Positions 27,279-36,402 of a stretch of 64,000 bases of DNA are shown here, piece after piece (the stretch's first letter is position 1; each line of letters starts with the position of its first letter). Under the pieces are notes generated by a model, which was given only the letters and a program-made list of their open reading frames with translations, was not told where the DNA came from and searched no databases. The stretch is from Glacieibacterium frigidum (GTDB lineage: Bacteria > Pseudomonadota > Alphaproteobacteria > Sphingomonadales > Sphingomonadaceae), in contig NZ_VJWA01000001.1 in assembly GCF_007097155.1 (NCBI RefSeq), positions 1,884,860 to 1,948,859 on the forward strand. The letters run 5' to 3'. The translations under genes were made by a program, and so were the position numbers.

Positions 27279-28559
27279 ATGGGACTTCCAACCGCAAGGC
27301 AGTTTGTTGCAGCACCGTCGCTGCGAACCTACCCCCGGAGGTCCCTTGAATTGCACAAGCCATATAACGCGCTGGGGGTAGCCCGCGACGCACGTCCGTC
27401 GCAGCCCGTCACCCTCGTCCGCCCGCACGCCGCCCTTCGCGCGGCCCGGTTCTTCGCGCAGAAGTTCCCGGGCACGTCGATGTATGCCGTGAAGGCGAAC
27501 CCTTCGCCCGACCTGCTCCGCGTCCTGTGGGACGGCGGCATCAAGACCTACGACGTCGCGTCGATCGCCGAGGTGCGCCTGGTGCGCGCCACGCTGCCCG
27601 AGGCGACCCTGTGCTTCATGCACCCGGTCAAGCCGTTCGAGAGCGTCTTCGAGGCGTATCACACGCACGGCGTCCGCGTGTTCTCGCTGGACGGCATGGA
27701 CGAGCTGGAGAAGATCGTCGAGGCGACCTCGACCGATGGTGTCGCGGCGACCGACCTGACCCTTTGCGTCCGCCTGCGCGTGTCGTCGTCGCATTCGAAG
27801 CTCAGCCTGGCGTCGAAGTTCGGCGTCGGCGTCGAGGATGCGGCCCCCGTGCTGATGGCGGCTCGCCAGGCGGCGGACGCGCTCGGTATCTGCTTCCACG
27901 TCGGTTCGCAGGCGATGAGCCCCGCGGCCTACTCGGACGCGCTGGCCCTGGTGCGCGCGGCGATCGTCGCGGCGGGCGTTACCGTGGACGTTGTCGATGT
28001 CGGCGGCGGTTTCCCGTCGATCTATCCCGGCATGGAGCCGACCGGCCTGCAGCGCTATTTCGACGTCATCCACGCGGCGTTCGAGGACCTGCCCGTCAGC
28101 TACTCGGCCGAACTGTGGTGCGAGCCCGGTCGTGCACTGTGTGCCGAGTACGCGTCGCTGATCGTCCGCGTCGAGAAGCGTCGCGGCGACACGCTGTTCA
28201 TCAACGACGGCGCGTACGGCGCGCTGTTCGATGCGGCGCATGTCGACTGGCGCTTCCCGGCCGAGCTGCTGCGCGAGGTGCCGAGCCACGCCAAGCCGCT
28301 GGGCTTCAGCTTCTACGGCCCGACGTGCGACGACATGGACTTCATGCGCGGCCCGTTCATGCTGCCCGCCGACGTCCAGGCGGGCGACTATCTCGAGATC
28401 GGCATGCTCGGCGCGTACGGCTGCGCGATGCGCACTGCGTTCAACGGCTTCACCAACGGCGACACCCAGGTCGCCGGCGACGAGCCGATGGAGTCGGCGT
28501 ACGTTGTCACCGAGCCGTCACGCGAGGTCGTTACCCCGATGCGGCGGGTGAAGCGCTAG
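27279..28559 (+). CDS. ornithine/lysine decarboxylase, PLP fold type III
   Basis: The 426-residue protein is an alanine-racemase-fold decarboxylase. The PLP lysine lies in SMYAVKANPSPDL, followed by HVGSQ, the Gly-rich DVGGGFPSIYP phosphate site, CEPGRALCAEY and the second active-site segment FYGPTCDDMDFM that places a Cys across the dimer. These are the marks of eukaryote-like ornithine decarboxylase. The product would be putrescine (or cadaverine). ATG 27279 follows a long A-rich leader; the first 60 residues are poorly conserved, so the start is not certain. Together with the next gene it suggests homospermidine formation. Confidence 0.9.
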   Translation: MGLPTARQFVAAPSLRTYPRRSLELHKPYNALGVARDARPSQPVTLVRPHAALRAARFFAQKFPGTSMYAVKANPSPDLLRVLWDGGIKTYDVASIAEVRLVRATLPEATLCFMHPVKPFESVFEAYHTHGVRVFSLDGMDELEKIVEATSTDGVAATDLTLCVRLRVSSSHSKLSLASKFGVGVEDAAPVLMAARQAADALGICFHVGSQAMSPAAYSDALALVRAAIVAAGVTVDVVDVGGGFPSIYPGMEPTGLQRYFDVIHAAFEDLPVSYSAELWCEPGRALCAEYASLIVRVEKRRGDTLFINDGAYGALFDAAHVDWRFPAELLREVPSHAKPLGFSFYGPTCDDMDFMRGPFMLPADVQAGDYLEIGMLGAYGCAMRTAFNGFTNGDTQVAGDEPMESAYVVTEPSREVVTPMRRVKR

Positions 28560-28566
28560 GCCCTAC

Positions 28567-28680
28567 ACCCTCCCCTTCAGGGGAGGGTCGGAGAGACACC
28601 GCGTAGTGGTGGCCCCGGGGTGGGGCCCCACCCGCGGGCCGGCTTCGCCGTCTCTCGCACCCTCCCCTGAAGGGGAGGGT
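28567..28680. repeat. palindromic repeat, family B (accctcccctt type)
   Basis: Outer units 28567-28588 and 28659-28680 are each near-palindromes (accctcccc...ggggagggt) and face each other, enclosing a GC-rich core with gtggggccccacccgcgg-like sequence. A close relative lies at 42049-42182. It fills most of the gap between the two polyamine genes. Confidence 0.85.
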
Positions 28681-28754
28681 CAAGTTCCCGTTCGGCGCTG
28701 GATGGTCCAGCCGCGGGCGGCGCCTCGGCGCCGAGCCTCCCAACGGAGACCGAC

Positions 28755-29804
28755 ATGACGTCCACCATCAACGACACGCGCAAGGCCGAGCTGCTCTCGA
28801 CCGAAGTGCGCCACATCGACATCACCTCGTTCGACGCACGCCCGATCATCGACGGCATGGGGGGCATGAGCTTCACCAGCCGCGATCTGGCGCGCGCGAC
28901 GCGCATCTACAACGACATGCTGCAGGACAAGGACTGCACGATCTTCCTGGTGGTCGCGGGCTCGACGAGCGCCGGCGGCTGCATGGACCTGTACGCCAAG
29001 CTGCTCGAATCAAACATGATCGACGGCATCGTCGCGACCGGCGCGACCATCGTCGACATGGATTTCTTCGAGGGTCTCGGCCACAAGCACTATCAGGCGC
29101 TCGAAGTGCCCGACGACGACACGCTGCGCTCGCTCTACATCGACCGCATCTACGACACCTACATCGACGAGGAGCAGCTGCAGGACTGCGACCACACGAT
29201 CCTCGAGATCGCCAACAGCCTCGAGCCGCGCCCCTACTCCAGCCGCGCGTTCATCCGCGAGATGGGCAAGTATCTCGTCGAGCACGGCAAGAAGGAAAAC
29301 AGCCTCGTCAAGCTGGCGTACGAGCACGACGTGCCGATCTTCTGCCCGGCGTTCGTCGATTCGTCGGCGGGCTTCGGGCTGGTCAAGCACCAGGTCGACC
29401 GCGCCAAGGAGGGCAAGCCCTACATGGTGCTCGACGCCATCGCCGACTTCCGCGAGCTGACCGACATCAAGATCAAGGCGGGCACCACGGGCCTGCTGAT
29501 GATCGGCGGCGGCGTGCCGAAGAACTTCATCCAGGACACCGTCGTCTGCGCCGAGATCCTGGGTCACGACGACGTCCAGGTCCACAAGTACGCGGTGCAG
29601 ATCACCGTGGCGGACGTGCGCGACGGCGCGTGCAGCTCGTCGACGCTGCAGGAGGCCGCGTCGTGGGGCAAGGTCAACACCGGCATCGAGCAGATGGTGT
29701 TCGCCGAGGCCGGCTCGGTGATGCCGCTGCTCGCCAGCGACGCCTATCACCGCGGCCACTGGCAGGACCGCGTCAAGCGCCGCTGGGGCGCGATCTTCGA
29801 CTAA
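28755..29804 (+). CDS. deoxyhypusine synthase-like protein (probable homospermidine synthase)
   Basis: The 349-residue protein belongs to the deoxyhypusine synthase family. NAD-binding and substrate segments such as VVAGSTSAGGCMDLYAKLLE, MIGGGVPKNFIQDT and the lysine region EAASWGKVNTG, matching the catalytic lysine of the human enzyme, are present. Bacteria lack eIF5A, and bacterial members are thought to move an aminobutyl group onto putrescine to give homospermidine, a polyamine common in alphaproteobacteria. A good ggag (28745-28748) precedes ATG 28755. It lies behind the ornithine decarboxylase gene, separated by a repeat element, which supports the assignment; direct evidence is missing. 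Confidence 0.85.
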   Translation: MTSTINDTRKAELLSTEVRHIDITSFDARPIIDGMGGMSFTSRDLARATRIYNDMLQDKDCTIFLVVAGSTSAGGCMDLYAKLLESNMIDGIVATGATIVDMDFFEGLGHKHYQALEVPDDDTLRSLYIDRIYDTYIDEEQLQDCDHTILEIANSLEPRPYSSRAFIREMGKYLVEHGKKENSLVKLAYEHDVPIFCPAFVDSSAGFGLVKHQVDRAKEGKPYMVLDAIADFRELTDIKIKAGTTGLLMIGGGVPKNFIQDTVVCAEILGHDDVQVHKYAVQITVADVRDGACSSSTLQEAASWGKVNTGIEQMVFAEAGSVMPLLASDAYHRGHWQDRVKRRWGAIFD

Positions 29805-29865
29805 GGCCGTTTACCCCGCGTCGCGCAGTGCCTAGTTTCGGGTGCGGTGCGATGCGGGGGACGGG

Positions 29866-31809
29866 TTGAAGTCGATCGATCTGGGGCAGCGGGATTGGAG
29901 CGCGGCGCTCGTCGAGCCGCGCTTCGCCCCGCTCGTCGCGCGGCTGGAGGTCGAGGCCGCGGCAAATCCCGACCGCTACCGCCGGCGTGTCTTCGCGGCC
30001 GCGCTGCTCGGCTATGTCGTGCTGTTCGGGGTCGTCGCGCTGCTCCTCGGCGGCATCGTGGCGCTGATCGTCTTGGCCTTCGCGGCGGAGAGCGGCGGGG
30101 CAATCGCGGGGGCGGTAAAGATCGGCCTGGTCCTCGGTATTCCCGCGCTGATCATCCTGCGCGCCTTGTGGTTCCGCATCGATCCGCCGCTCGGAACGCC
30201 GATCACCGCCGACGACGCCCCGGCGCTGTTCGCCAGCATCGAGCATATCCGCGCGGCGACCGGCGGCCCGTCGCTCCACGCCGTGCTAATCACCGACGAC
30301 TTCAATGCAGCGATCGTCCAGCAGCCGCGCTTCGGCATGTTCGGCGGGCATCGCAACTATCTGATGCTCGGCCTGCCGCTGCTCCAGGCGCTCGACACGC
30401 CAGCAGTCGAGGCGGTCATCGCGCACGAGTTCGGCCATCTCGCCAATGCCGACGGCAAGCTCGGCACGTGGATCTACCGCGTCCGCACGACCTGGGCGCG
30501 GCTGGCGCAGTCGCTCGACGGCGGCGCGGTGACGGCGGTGCTGCGTCGCTTCTTCAACTGGTACGGGCCGTGGTTCGGGGCGTGGAGCTTCGTGCTGGCG
30601 CGCCAGACCGAATATGCCGCCGACCGCGTCTCGGCGCTCGCCACCAGCCCGGCGACCGCGGCGCGTGCGCTGGTGACCGTCGCGGTCGAGGCCGATCGTT
30701 TCCAGTCGGAGCACTGGCGCGCGGTCATCGACGCCGCCGAGCGTCATGACCGGCCGCCGGCGATGCCCTATGCCGCAGCGCGCGGCTTCTTCGCGGCACC
30801 GTCGGCGGGCCGCGGCACGCCGCTGGCGCGCGCGCTGGCGGTGACGAGCGGACTGGAGGACACCCACCCCGCGCTGGCGCAGCGCCTTGTGGCACTCGGC
30901 GAGGCGTCGCACGAGCCGCTGCCTTGCGCGCGCTCGGCAGCCGAGGACCTGCTGCCCGATGGCGGCGCGGCGCTCGCCGCGGCGTTCGATGCCAATTGGT
31001 GGGCCGCCAACGAGGAAGCCTGGGCGGCGGCGCGCGAGGGCTTCGAAGCGAGCGTCGCGCGGCTTGCCGAACTCGACCTTGCCGCCGCCGACGGCAGTAT
31101 CGCGCCGGCCGAACGCTTCGACCGTGCCGCGCTGACCGAGCGCGTGCGCGGCGGCGACGCGGCGATGCCGCTGTACGCCGCGCTCGTCACCGACCCGGGC
31201 AAGTCCGTCGATATCGGCCTGGCGCGCCGCGCGATCGTACGCCTGCGCCTCGACGGCGGGGACGAGGCGGCGCTCGCCGATCTCGAAGCCCTGCTGGCCG
31301 CGTCGGCGTCGGTCGACGAGACGGCAATGCTGATCGACCTGGCCAGCCAGTATTTCGCGGTCCATGCCCCCGCCGATCCGCGCCACGCGGCGTGGCAAGA
31401 CCGCGCCGCCGCGACCGCCGCCAATGCCGCGGCGCGCTGGGCCGAACTCAACCGCATCGACGCCGCGACGGCGATCGAGCCGGCACTGGTCGACAACGGC
31501 CAGCGCGCCGCACTGGCAGAGATCGGCGCAAGCTGGCCCGAGATCGTGACGATCCACATCGCCAGCCGTACCCTGGCGGCCGGCCCGCCGAATACACAGC
31601 ATGTGCTGGTCTACCGCGCGAGTTCGACGATGAGCGGCGAACGCAACGCGAATTTCCTCGACGCCGTGCTCGCCGTCCTGTCGCAGGGTGCACCGGCGAT
31701 CGCACTGCAGTCGACGTCGGCGGCGCGCTGGCTCGACAAGAAGATGCGCGCGGGCGAGCTGGTCTACGACCGCCGCCGCGGAGCTTATCGTCCCGCCATC
31801 GCCCAATAG
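29866..31809 (+). CDS. membrane M48-family metalloprotease
   Basis: This protein of about 647 residues has two N-terminal helices (about 43-75 and 83-102) and an M48 zinc site HEFGH (187-191) with the third ligand Glu249 in TEYAADR. The C-terminal 250 residues are Ala-rich and helical with weak repeats (for example LADLEALLAASASVDETAMLIDLA), probably an interaction domain. TTG 29866, preceded by ggggg, or GTG 29842 can start translation; no ATG is available. Family members such as HtpX degrade damaged membrane proteins. The last 25 bases overlap the convergent gene. Confidence 0.84.
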   Translation: MKSIDLGQRDWSAALVEPRFAPLVARLEVEAAANPDRYRRRVFAAALLGYVVLFGVVALLLGGIVALIVLAFAAESGGAIAGAVKIGLVLGIPALIILRALWFRIDPPLGTPITADDAPALFASIEHIRAATGGPSLHAVLITDDFNAAIVQQPRFGMFGGHRNYLMLGLPLLQALDTPAVEAVIAHEFGHLANADGKLGTWIYRVRTTWARLAQSLDGGAVTAVLRRFFNWYGPWFGAWSFVLARQTEYAADRVSALATSPATAARALVTVAVEADRFQSEHWRAVIDAAERHDRPPAMPYAAARGFFAAPSAGRGTPLARALAVTSGLEDTHPALAQRLVALGEASHEPLPCARSAAEDLLPDGGAALAAAFDANWWAANEEAWAAAREGFEASVARLAELDLAAADGSIAPAERFDRAALTERVRGGDAAMPLYAALVTDPGKSVDIGLARRAIVRLRLDGGDEAALADLEALLAASASVDETAMLIDLASQYFAVHAPADPRHAAWQDRAAATAANAAARWAELNRIDAATAIEPALVDNGQRAALAEIGASWPEIVTIHIASRTLAAGPPNTQHVLVYRASSTMSGERNANFLDAVLAVLSQGAPAIALQSTSAARWLDKKMRAGELVYDRRRGAYRPAIAQ

Positions 31810-32375
31810 CGGCGCTTGCCCTCGGCGCACTGCTCGACCGCCTGAGCGAGGCGCCGGGCGCGGGTGGCGGGCTGCTTCGCCTCGACGATCCACTCGCTGT
31901 ATTCGCGCTGCGCGCTCGGCGGGAAGCCGTCGAACGCCGCCGCGGCCGCAGGCACCGCGTCGAGGGCGGCACGCAGGTCGTCGGGGACGGGCAGCGGGGC
32001 CTTCGGCGTGCTGACACGCTTGGTCTTCGCGCCGCCCTCGACGAGCGCCACCGCAGTGCGGACCATCGCTGCCAGCTCAGCCTCGGGCGGCAGGTCGTCG
32101 ATGTTCGTCAGCTTGCCGAACTGGCCCATCGCCGACGGGTTGGCGGGCGCGTCTGCCGCCTCGCGCCGCCAGAAGCCGAAGGCGGCGTGCGCCTTGAACG
32201 CCGCCATGTTGGCGATCGGCTGGCCGTGCGCGATGAAGAAGGGCATCGACCATTTGATATCTTCGCCGATGTCGGGGTCGGCGCGGTGCAGGACGGCACG
32301 GATGTGCGTCAGGATCGGCTGCGCGAACGGGGGTGCCTTCGCGATATAGGCATCGATCCGGGCGTCTTGCGGCAT
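31785..32375 (-). CDS. DUF1801/YdeI-OmdA-like protein
   Basis: The 196-residue protein combines an N-terminal DUF1801-type fold (IKWSMPFFIAHGQPIANMAAFKAHAAFGF) with a C-terminal bacteriocin-protection/OmdA-like segment (VPDDLRAALDAVPAAAAAFDGFPPSAQREYSEWIVEAKQPATRARRL). This architecture is the YdeI family, linked in enterobacteria to polymyxin/peptide resistance, though the mechanism is unclear. ATG 32375 gives a normal family start. It overlaps the end of the M48 protease gene by 25 bases, tail to tail. Confidence 0.85.
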   Translation of the reverse strand: MPQDARIDAYIAKAPPFAQPILTHIRAVLHRADPDIGEDIKWSMPFFIAHGQPIANMAAFKAHAAFGFWRREAADAPANPSAMGQFGKLTNIDDLPPEAELAAMVRTAVALVEGGAKTKRVSTPKAPLPVPDDLRAALDAVPAAAAAFDGFPPSAQREYSEWIVEAKQPATRARRLAQAVEQCAEGKRRYWAMAGR

Positions 32376-32595
32376 GATCGTCTCCCCGCTTCAGTGTCCG
32401 TCGCGGGTGACGCGCTGTCAATCGACGCACCCGAACCTGAACAATGGCGAACGAACGCGTTCAGAAACATGTCAGCACCCGCCAAGTAATGACCCCTGGT
32501 GAAGTGCAGCGAGCCGCCCGGCGATGGGCGAACCGGAACTGCACCTGTCATGGCGCTTTGGGCGTCTCGCACGATCAAATCAGGGATATCGCATA
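32376..32595. other. 220-base divergent intergenic region
   Basis: It separates the YdeI-like gene from the glycine-zipper gene and must hold both promoters. I see a small palindrome gaacgcgttc near 32453-32462 and the motif ggaactgcacc near 32533, but no convincing paired -35/-10 boxes. Confidence 0.4.
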
Positions 32596-33654
32596 ATGAA
32601 CAAGTTGTTTCTCACCGCGGGGCTGCTCGCCTCGCTCTCGGTGCCGGCAATCGCGACGGCGCAGGTTACCTGCGAGCAGGCGCGGACCAACCGCACCGTC
32701 GGCACCGTCGCGGGTGCGGGCATCGGTGCGGTGCTGGGCAGCGTCATCGCGGGCCGCGGCGACAAGACCGAAGGCGCGATCATCGGCGGCCTCGTCGGCG
32801 GAATCGGCGGCAACCAGGTGTCGAAGTCGCGCCAGGGCTGCGAGAACGCCTATGGCTTCTACGATCGCCAGGGCAACTGGCGCGCCAGCAACGTCCCGGC
32901 GAGTGCCGCGACGGGCTATTACGACCGCGAGGGCCAGTGGGTCGATGGCGCGCCGCGCGGCGCGTACGACAGCCAGGGCCGCTGGGTCGCGTCGAACGTC
33001 GACGCCAGCCGCGCTGGCTATCGCGACTCCAACGGCCATTGGGTGCCGGCATCGGCGAACGGCTATTACGACTCCAGCAACCGCTACCAGCAGGGCGTCT
33101 CGGCGGGCTATTGGGACAACGGCCGCTGGGTCGCCGGCCGCACGAGCGGCAGCTACGACTCGCGCGGGCGCTGGATCCCGGGCCGCTCGTCGGCGCGCCA
33201 GGATGCGCAGGGCAACTGGGTCTATGATCCGCAGCCGGGCTATTACGACAATGGCCGCTGGATCGCGGGCACCACGCGCGGCTACTACGACACGCGCGGC
33301 ACGTGGATCTCGGTCGATGGCTATGCGGGCAACACCGGCTACGGCAACGACCGCGGCAATGACCGGGGCAACTATGCCGGAAACGACCGGGGCAACGACG
33401 GCCCGCGCGACGTGCGCAGCCGCATCGAGCGCCTCGACGAGCGCATCTCGCGCGGCGAGACTGACCGCACGCTGACCCGCCGCGAGGCTGCAAACGCCCG
33501 CGCCGAGCTGGCGTCGATCACGCGCTACGACCGTTCCCTGCGCAACCGCCGTGGCGACCTGTCGCCGCGCAACGAGGCGCTGGTCTCGCAGCGGCTCGAC
33601 CGCCTGCGCGACACGCTCCGCGAGGCGCGTCAGGACGCCCGCTCGGGGTACTGA
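32596..33654 (+). CDS. exported glycine-zipper protein with GYYD-x-x-G-R-W repeats
   Basis: The 352-residue protein has a signal peptide (cleavage after about residue 22), a Gly-zipper 2TM-type segment (GTVAGAGIGAVLGSVIAGRGDKTEGAIIGGLVGGIGGN) flanked by CEQA and GCEN cysteines, then about nine imperfect units of 14-18 residues built on GYYDxxGRW(V/I)xG. An Asp/Arg/Gly-Asn linker (GNDRGNDRGNYAGNDRGND) and a charged helical end (RSRIERLDERISRGETDR) follow. It is probably an outer-membrane or periplasmic structural protein; the aromatic repeats may bind polysaccharide. A strong terminator follows the stop. Confidence 0.85.
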   Translation: MNKLFLTAGLLASLSVPAIATAQVTCEQARTNRTVGTVAGAGIGAVLGSVIAGRGDKTEGAIIGGLVGGIGGNQVSKSRQGCENAYGFYDRQGNWRASNVPASAATGYYDREGQWVDGAPRGAYDSQGRWVASNVDASRAGYRDSNGHWVPASANGYYDSSNRYQQGVSAGYWDNGRWVAGRTSGSYDSRGRWIPGRSSARQDAQGNWVYDPQPGYYDNGRWIAGTTRGYYDTRGTWISVDGYAGNTGYGNDRGNDRGNYAGNDRGNDGPRDVRSRIERLDERISRGETDRTLTRREAANARAELASITRYDRSLRNRRGDLSPRNEALVSQRLDRLRDTLREARQDARSGY

Positions 33655-33664
33655 GACTGAAGCG

Positions 33665-33691
33665 GGGGAGCGGGCGACCGCTCCCCTTTTT
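33665..33691 (+). terminator. rho-independent terminator
   Basis: A perfect 9-bp GC stem (33665-33673 with 33678-33686) with a four-base loop is followed at once by ttttt. It ends the glycine-zipper transcript just before the stop codon of the convergent acyl-CoA dehydrogenase gene. Confidence 0.9.
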
Positions 33692-35409
33692 CACGCCGCC
33701 AGCGCATCCTCGGGGATCGCGTACAGCGCGCTCGCACCCCGCGTCACCGGGCCGAGCAGCGCGGTCGCCGACGGCAGTATCTGCTCGGCGAAGAAGCGCG
33801 CGGTGGCGATCTTTGCCTTGAGGAACGCCGGGTCGCCCTCGCCCGCCGCCAGCCGCGCCTGCGCCGCCACCGCCTGCCGCGCCAGCAGCCACCCGCCCAA
33901 AGTTACGCCGAACATGCGCAAATACGGCGCCGCCCCCGCCCCCGCGTCGTCGGGCGCCGCGCCGCGCAGCCACGCGGTCGCGCTTTCCAGCGCACCGAGC
34001 GCGTCGTCGAGATACGGCCCCATCACCGCCAGCTCGCCCTGCGGTAGCGACCGCACGAAGTCGCGGATGTCGGCGAACAGCGGCTGCCACGCCCCCTGCC
34101 CCAGCTTGCGCCCGACGAGATCCATCGCCTGGATGCCGTTGGTGCCTTCGTAGATCGTCGCGATGCGCGCGTCGCGCAGGTGCTGCGCGGCGCCGGTCTC
34201 CTCGACATAGCCCATGCCGCCGAAGACCTGGATCGCGAGGCTCGACAGCTCGACCCCCAAGTCGGTCGCCCAGCCCTTGGTGATCGGGGTCAGCAGGTCG
34301 GCGAGGCCCTGCGCCTCGACATCCCCGCCCGCGTGCGCGCGGTCGACCGCGGCAGCGTTCAGATAGGTCAGCGCGCGCGCCGCCTCGGTCGAGCTTTTCA
34401 GCGTCATCAGCATGCGGCGCACGTCCGCGTACTCGACGATGCGCTTGCCGCCGCCCTGCACGCGCTCGCGAGCGAAGTGCATCGCGCCCTGCGTCGCCCG
34501 CTCGGCGATCGCAACGCCCTGCAGCCCGACGTTGACGCGCGCGTGGTTCATCATCGTGAACATCGCGCGCATGCCGGCGCCTTCGGCGCCGACCAGATAG
34601 CCGACGCAATTACCCTGCTCGCCGAACGCCATGGTGCACGTCGGCGAGGCGTGGATGCCCAGCTTGTGCTCGATTCCGACGCAGCGAAGGTCGTTCCGCG
34701 AGCCATCTGGCAGGAACTTCGGGCACAGGAACAGGCTGATGCCCTTGGTCCCGGGCGGCGCGTCGGGCAAGCGTGCGAGCACCAGGTGGACGATGTTCGG
34801 CGCGACGTCGTGCTCGCCCCAAGTGATGTAGATCTTGGTGCCCGCGATCCGGTAGCTGCCGTCGGCATGCGGCTCGGCGCGGGTGCGCAGCGCGCCGACA
34901 TCGCTGCCCGCCTGCGGTTCGGTCAGGTTCATCGTTCCCGTCCATTCGCCGCTGACGAGCTTTGTCAGATACGTCTCCTGCAGCGCGGGCGAGGCATGCG
35001 CCTGGAGCGCCTCGATCGCCCCCTGGCTCAGCATCATGCACAGGCTGAACGCCATGTTGGCGCTGGTCAGCTGCTCCTGCACCGCGCTCGCCAGCACGAA
35101 CGGCAGGCCCTGCCCGCCGTGCGCCGGATGCGCGCCGAGCGAGGCCCAGCCGCCCTCGACATACAGCTTGTAAGCATCGGCGAAGCCTGCGGGCAGGCGA
35201 ACCTCGTCACCCTCGCGTACCGCGCCCTGCGTATCGCCGATGCGGTTGAGCGGGGCGAAAACCTGTCCGGACAATTTGCCCGCTTCCTCGAGGATCGCGT
35301 CGACCATGTCGGGCGTCGCCGCCTCGAACCCCGGCAGTGCGCTGAGCCCTGCGATGTCGGCGATGGTATCGAGGACGAAGCGCTGCTCGGCGATCGGTGC
35401 GGTGTACAT
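33691..35409 (-). CDS. acyl-CoA dehydrogenase, DmdC-like long form
   Basis: The 572-residue flavoprotein is of the large acyl-CoA dehydrogenase branch that includes 3-methylmercaptopropionyl-CoA dehydrogenase (DmdC). Seen are MNLTEPQAGSDVGALRT (FAD/substrate), the KIYITWGEHD strand, and the catalytic Glu in RIATIYEGTNGIQAMDL. The extra C-terminal domain (about 450-572, GAAPYLRMFGVTLGGWLLARQ) is typical of this group. It would introduce a trans-2 double bond into an acyl-CoA. True DMSP metabolism cannot be inferred, since many homologues act in general beta-oxidation. It diverges from the Sua5 gene by 48 bases. Confidence 0.92.
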   Translation of the reverse strand: MYTAPIAEQRFVLDTIADIAGLSALPGFEAATPDMVDAILEEAGKLSGQVFAPLNRIGDTQGAVREGDEVRLPAGFADAYKLYVEGGWASLGAHPAHGGQGLPFVLASAVQEQLTSANMAFSLCMMLSQGAIEALQAHASPALQETYLTKLVSGEWTGTMNLTEPQAGSDVGALRTRAEPHADGSYRIAGTKIYITWGEHDVAPNIVHLVLARLPDAPPGTKGISLFLCPKFLPDGSRNDLRCVGIEHKLGIHASPTCTMAFGEQGNCVGYLVGAEGAGMRAMFTMMNHARVNVGLQGVAIAERATQGAMHFARERVQGGGKRIVEYADVRRMLMTLKSSTEAARALTYLNAAAVDRAHAGGDVEAQGLADLLTPITKGWATDLGVELSSLAIQVFGGMGYVEETGAAQHLRDARIATIYEGTNGIQAMDLVGRKLGQGAWQPLFADIRDFVRSLPQGELAVMGPYLDDALGALESATAWLRGAAPDDAGAGAAPYLRMFGVTLGGWLLARQAVAAQARLAAGEGDPAFLKAKIATARFFAEQILPSATALLGPVTRGASALYAIPEDALAA

Positions 35410-35457
35410 GCGCGGGCCTTTGGACGGACGGTTGCGGGGCCGCTATAGCCCGCGACG

Positions 35458-36402
35458 ATGGACCGGCCAAACGGCGACATGACGACGCTCACCCTGCCCG
35501 CGGACGCCGCCGGCATCGCCCGGGCGACCGCGCTGCTCAAGGCGGGCGAGGTCGTCGCCCTGCCGAGCGAGACGGTCTACGGGCTGGCCGGCCGCGCCGC
35601 CGACCCAGCAGCCGTGGCACGCATCTTCGAAGCCAAGGGCCGCCCGTCGTTCAACCCGCTGATCGTCCATGTCGCCGACCGTGCCCAGGCCGCGAAACTC
35701 GTCCACATCGGGCCGGTGGCGGACAAGCTGATCGAGCGTTTCTGGCCCGGCGCGCTGACCTTGGTCCTGCCCTATCGCCTGGGTGCAAGGCTCGCGCCGC
35801 GGGTGCGGGCCGGGCTACAGACGGTGGCGATCCGCTGCCCCGCGCACCCCGTCTTGCAAGCGGTGATCGCGGGGACGGGGCCGCTCGCCGCACCATCGGC
35901 GAACGCCAGCGGCGGCCTGAGTCCGACCCGCGCCGCCCATGTCGCTGCCTCGCTCGACGGGCGCATCCCGCTGATCCTCGACGCTGGCGCATGCCCGGCG
36001 GGGGTCGAGAGTACCATCGTCGCGGTCGACGGGGAGCACATCAGCCTGCTCCGCCCCGGCGCGATCGACGCTGCGCGGCTGGGCATCAACGCCGCAGCGA
36101 GCACCGGCATCAGCGCACCGGGGCAGATGGACAGCCACTACGCCCCGCGCCAGCCCGTCCGCCTCGACGCGCGTACCGCGACCCTCAACGAATATCACAT
36201 CGGCTTCGGCGCGGTGCGCGGCGACATCACCTTGTCGGCCAGCGGCGACGTCGACGAGGCCGCCGCGCGCCTGTTCGACCTGCTCCACGCCGCGCAGGCA
36301 AGCGGCCGCAGCAGCATCGCCGTCGCCCCGATCCCCGAACGCGGGCTGGGTGTGGCGATCAACGACCGGTTGCGACGGGCGGCGGCGGAGCGGACCCATT
36401 GA
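35458..36402 (+). CDS. threonylcarbamoyl-AMP synthase, Sua5 type
   Basis: The 314-residue protein makes threonylcarbamoyl-AMP from Thr, bicarbonate and ATP for the t6A37 modification of tRNA. The YrdC-like domain shows VALPSETVYGLAGRA, KGRPSFNPLIVHV, RFWPGALTLVLP and APSANASGGLSPT; the linker SHYAPRQPV and an extra C-terminal Sua5 domain (about 230-314) distinguish it from short TsaC. ATG 35479 is an alternative start (MTTLTLPAD). The stop overlaps the next gene's start by one base (TGATG). Confidence 0.94.
   Translation: MDRPNGDMTTLTLPADAAGIARATALLKAGEVVALPSETVYGLAGRAADPAAVARIFEAKGRPSFNPLIVHVADRAQAAKLVHIGPVADKLIERFWPGALTLVLPYRLGARLAPRVRAGLQTVAIRCPAHPVLQAVIAGTGPLAAPSANASGGLSPTRAAHVAASLDGRIPLILDAGACPAGVESTIVAVDGEHISLLRPGAIDAARLGINAAASTGISAPGQMDSHYAPRQPVRLDARTATLNEYHIGFGAVRGDITLSASGDVDEAAARLFDLLHAAQASGRSSIAVAPIPERGLGVAINDRLRRAAAERTH

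Noticed and set aside
32533..32570. ggaactgcacc upstream of the glycine-zipper gene, considered as an EcfG-type promoter
   Set aside because: The GGAAC half is present but the cGTT -10 element at the right distance is not convincing.
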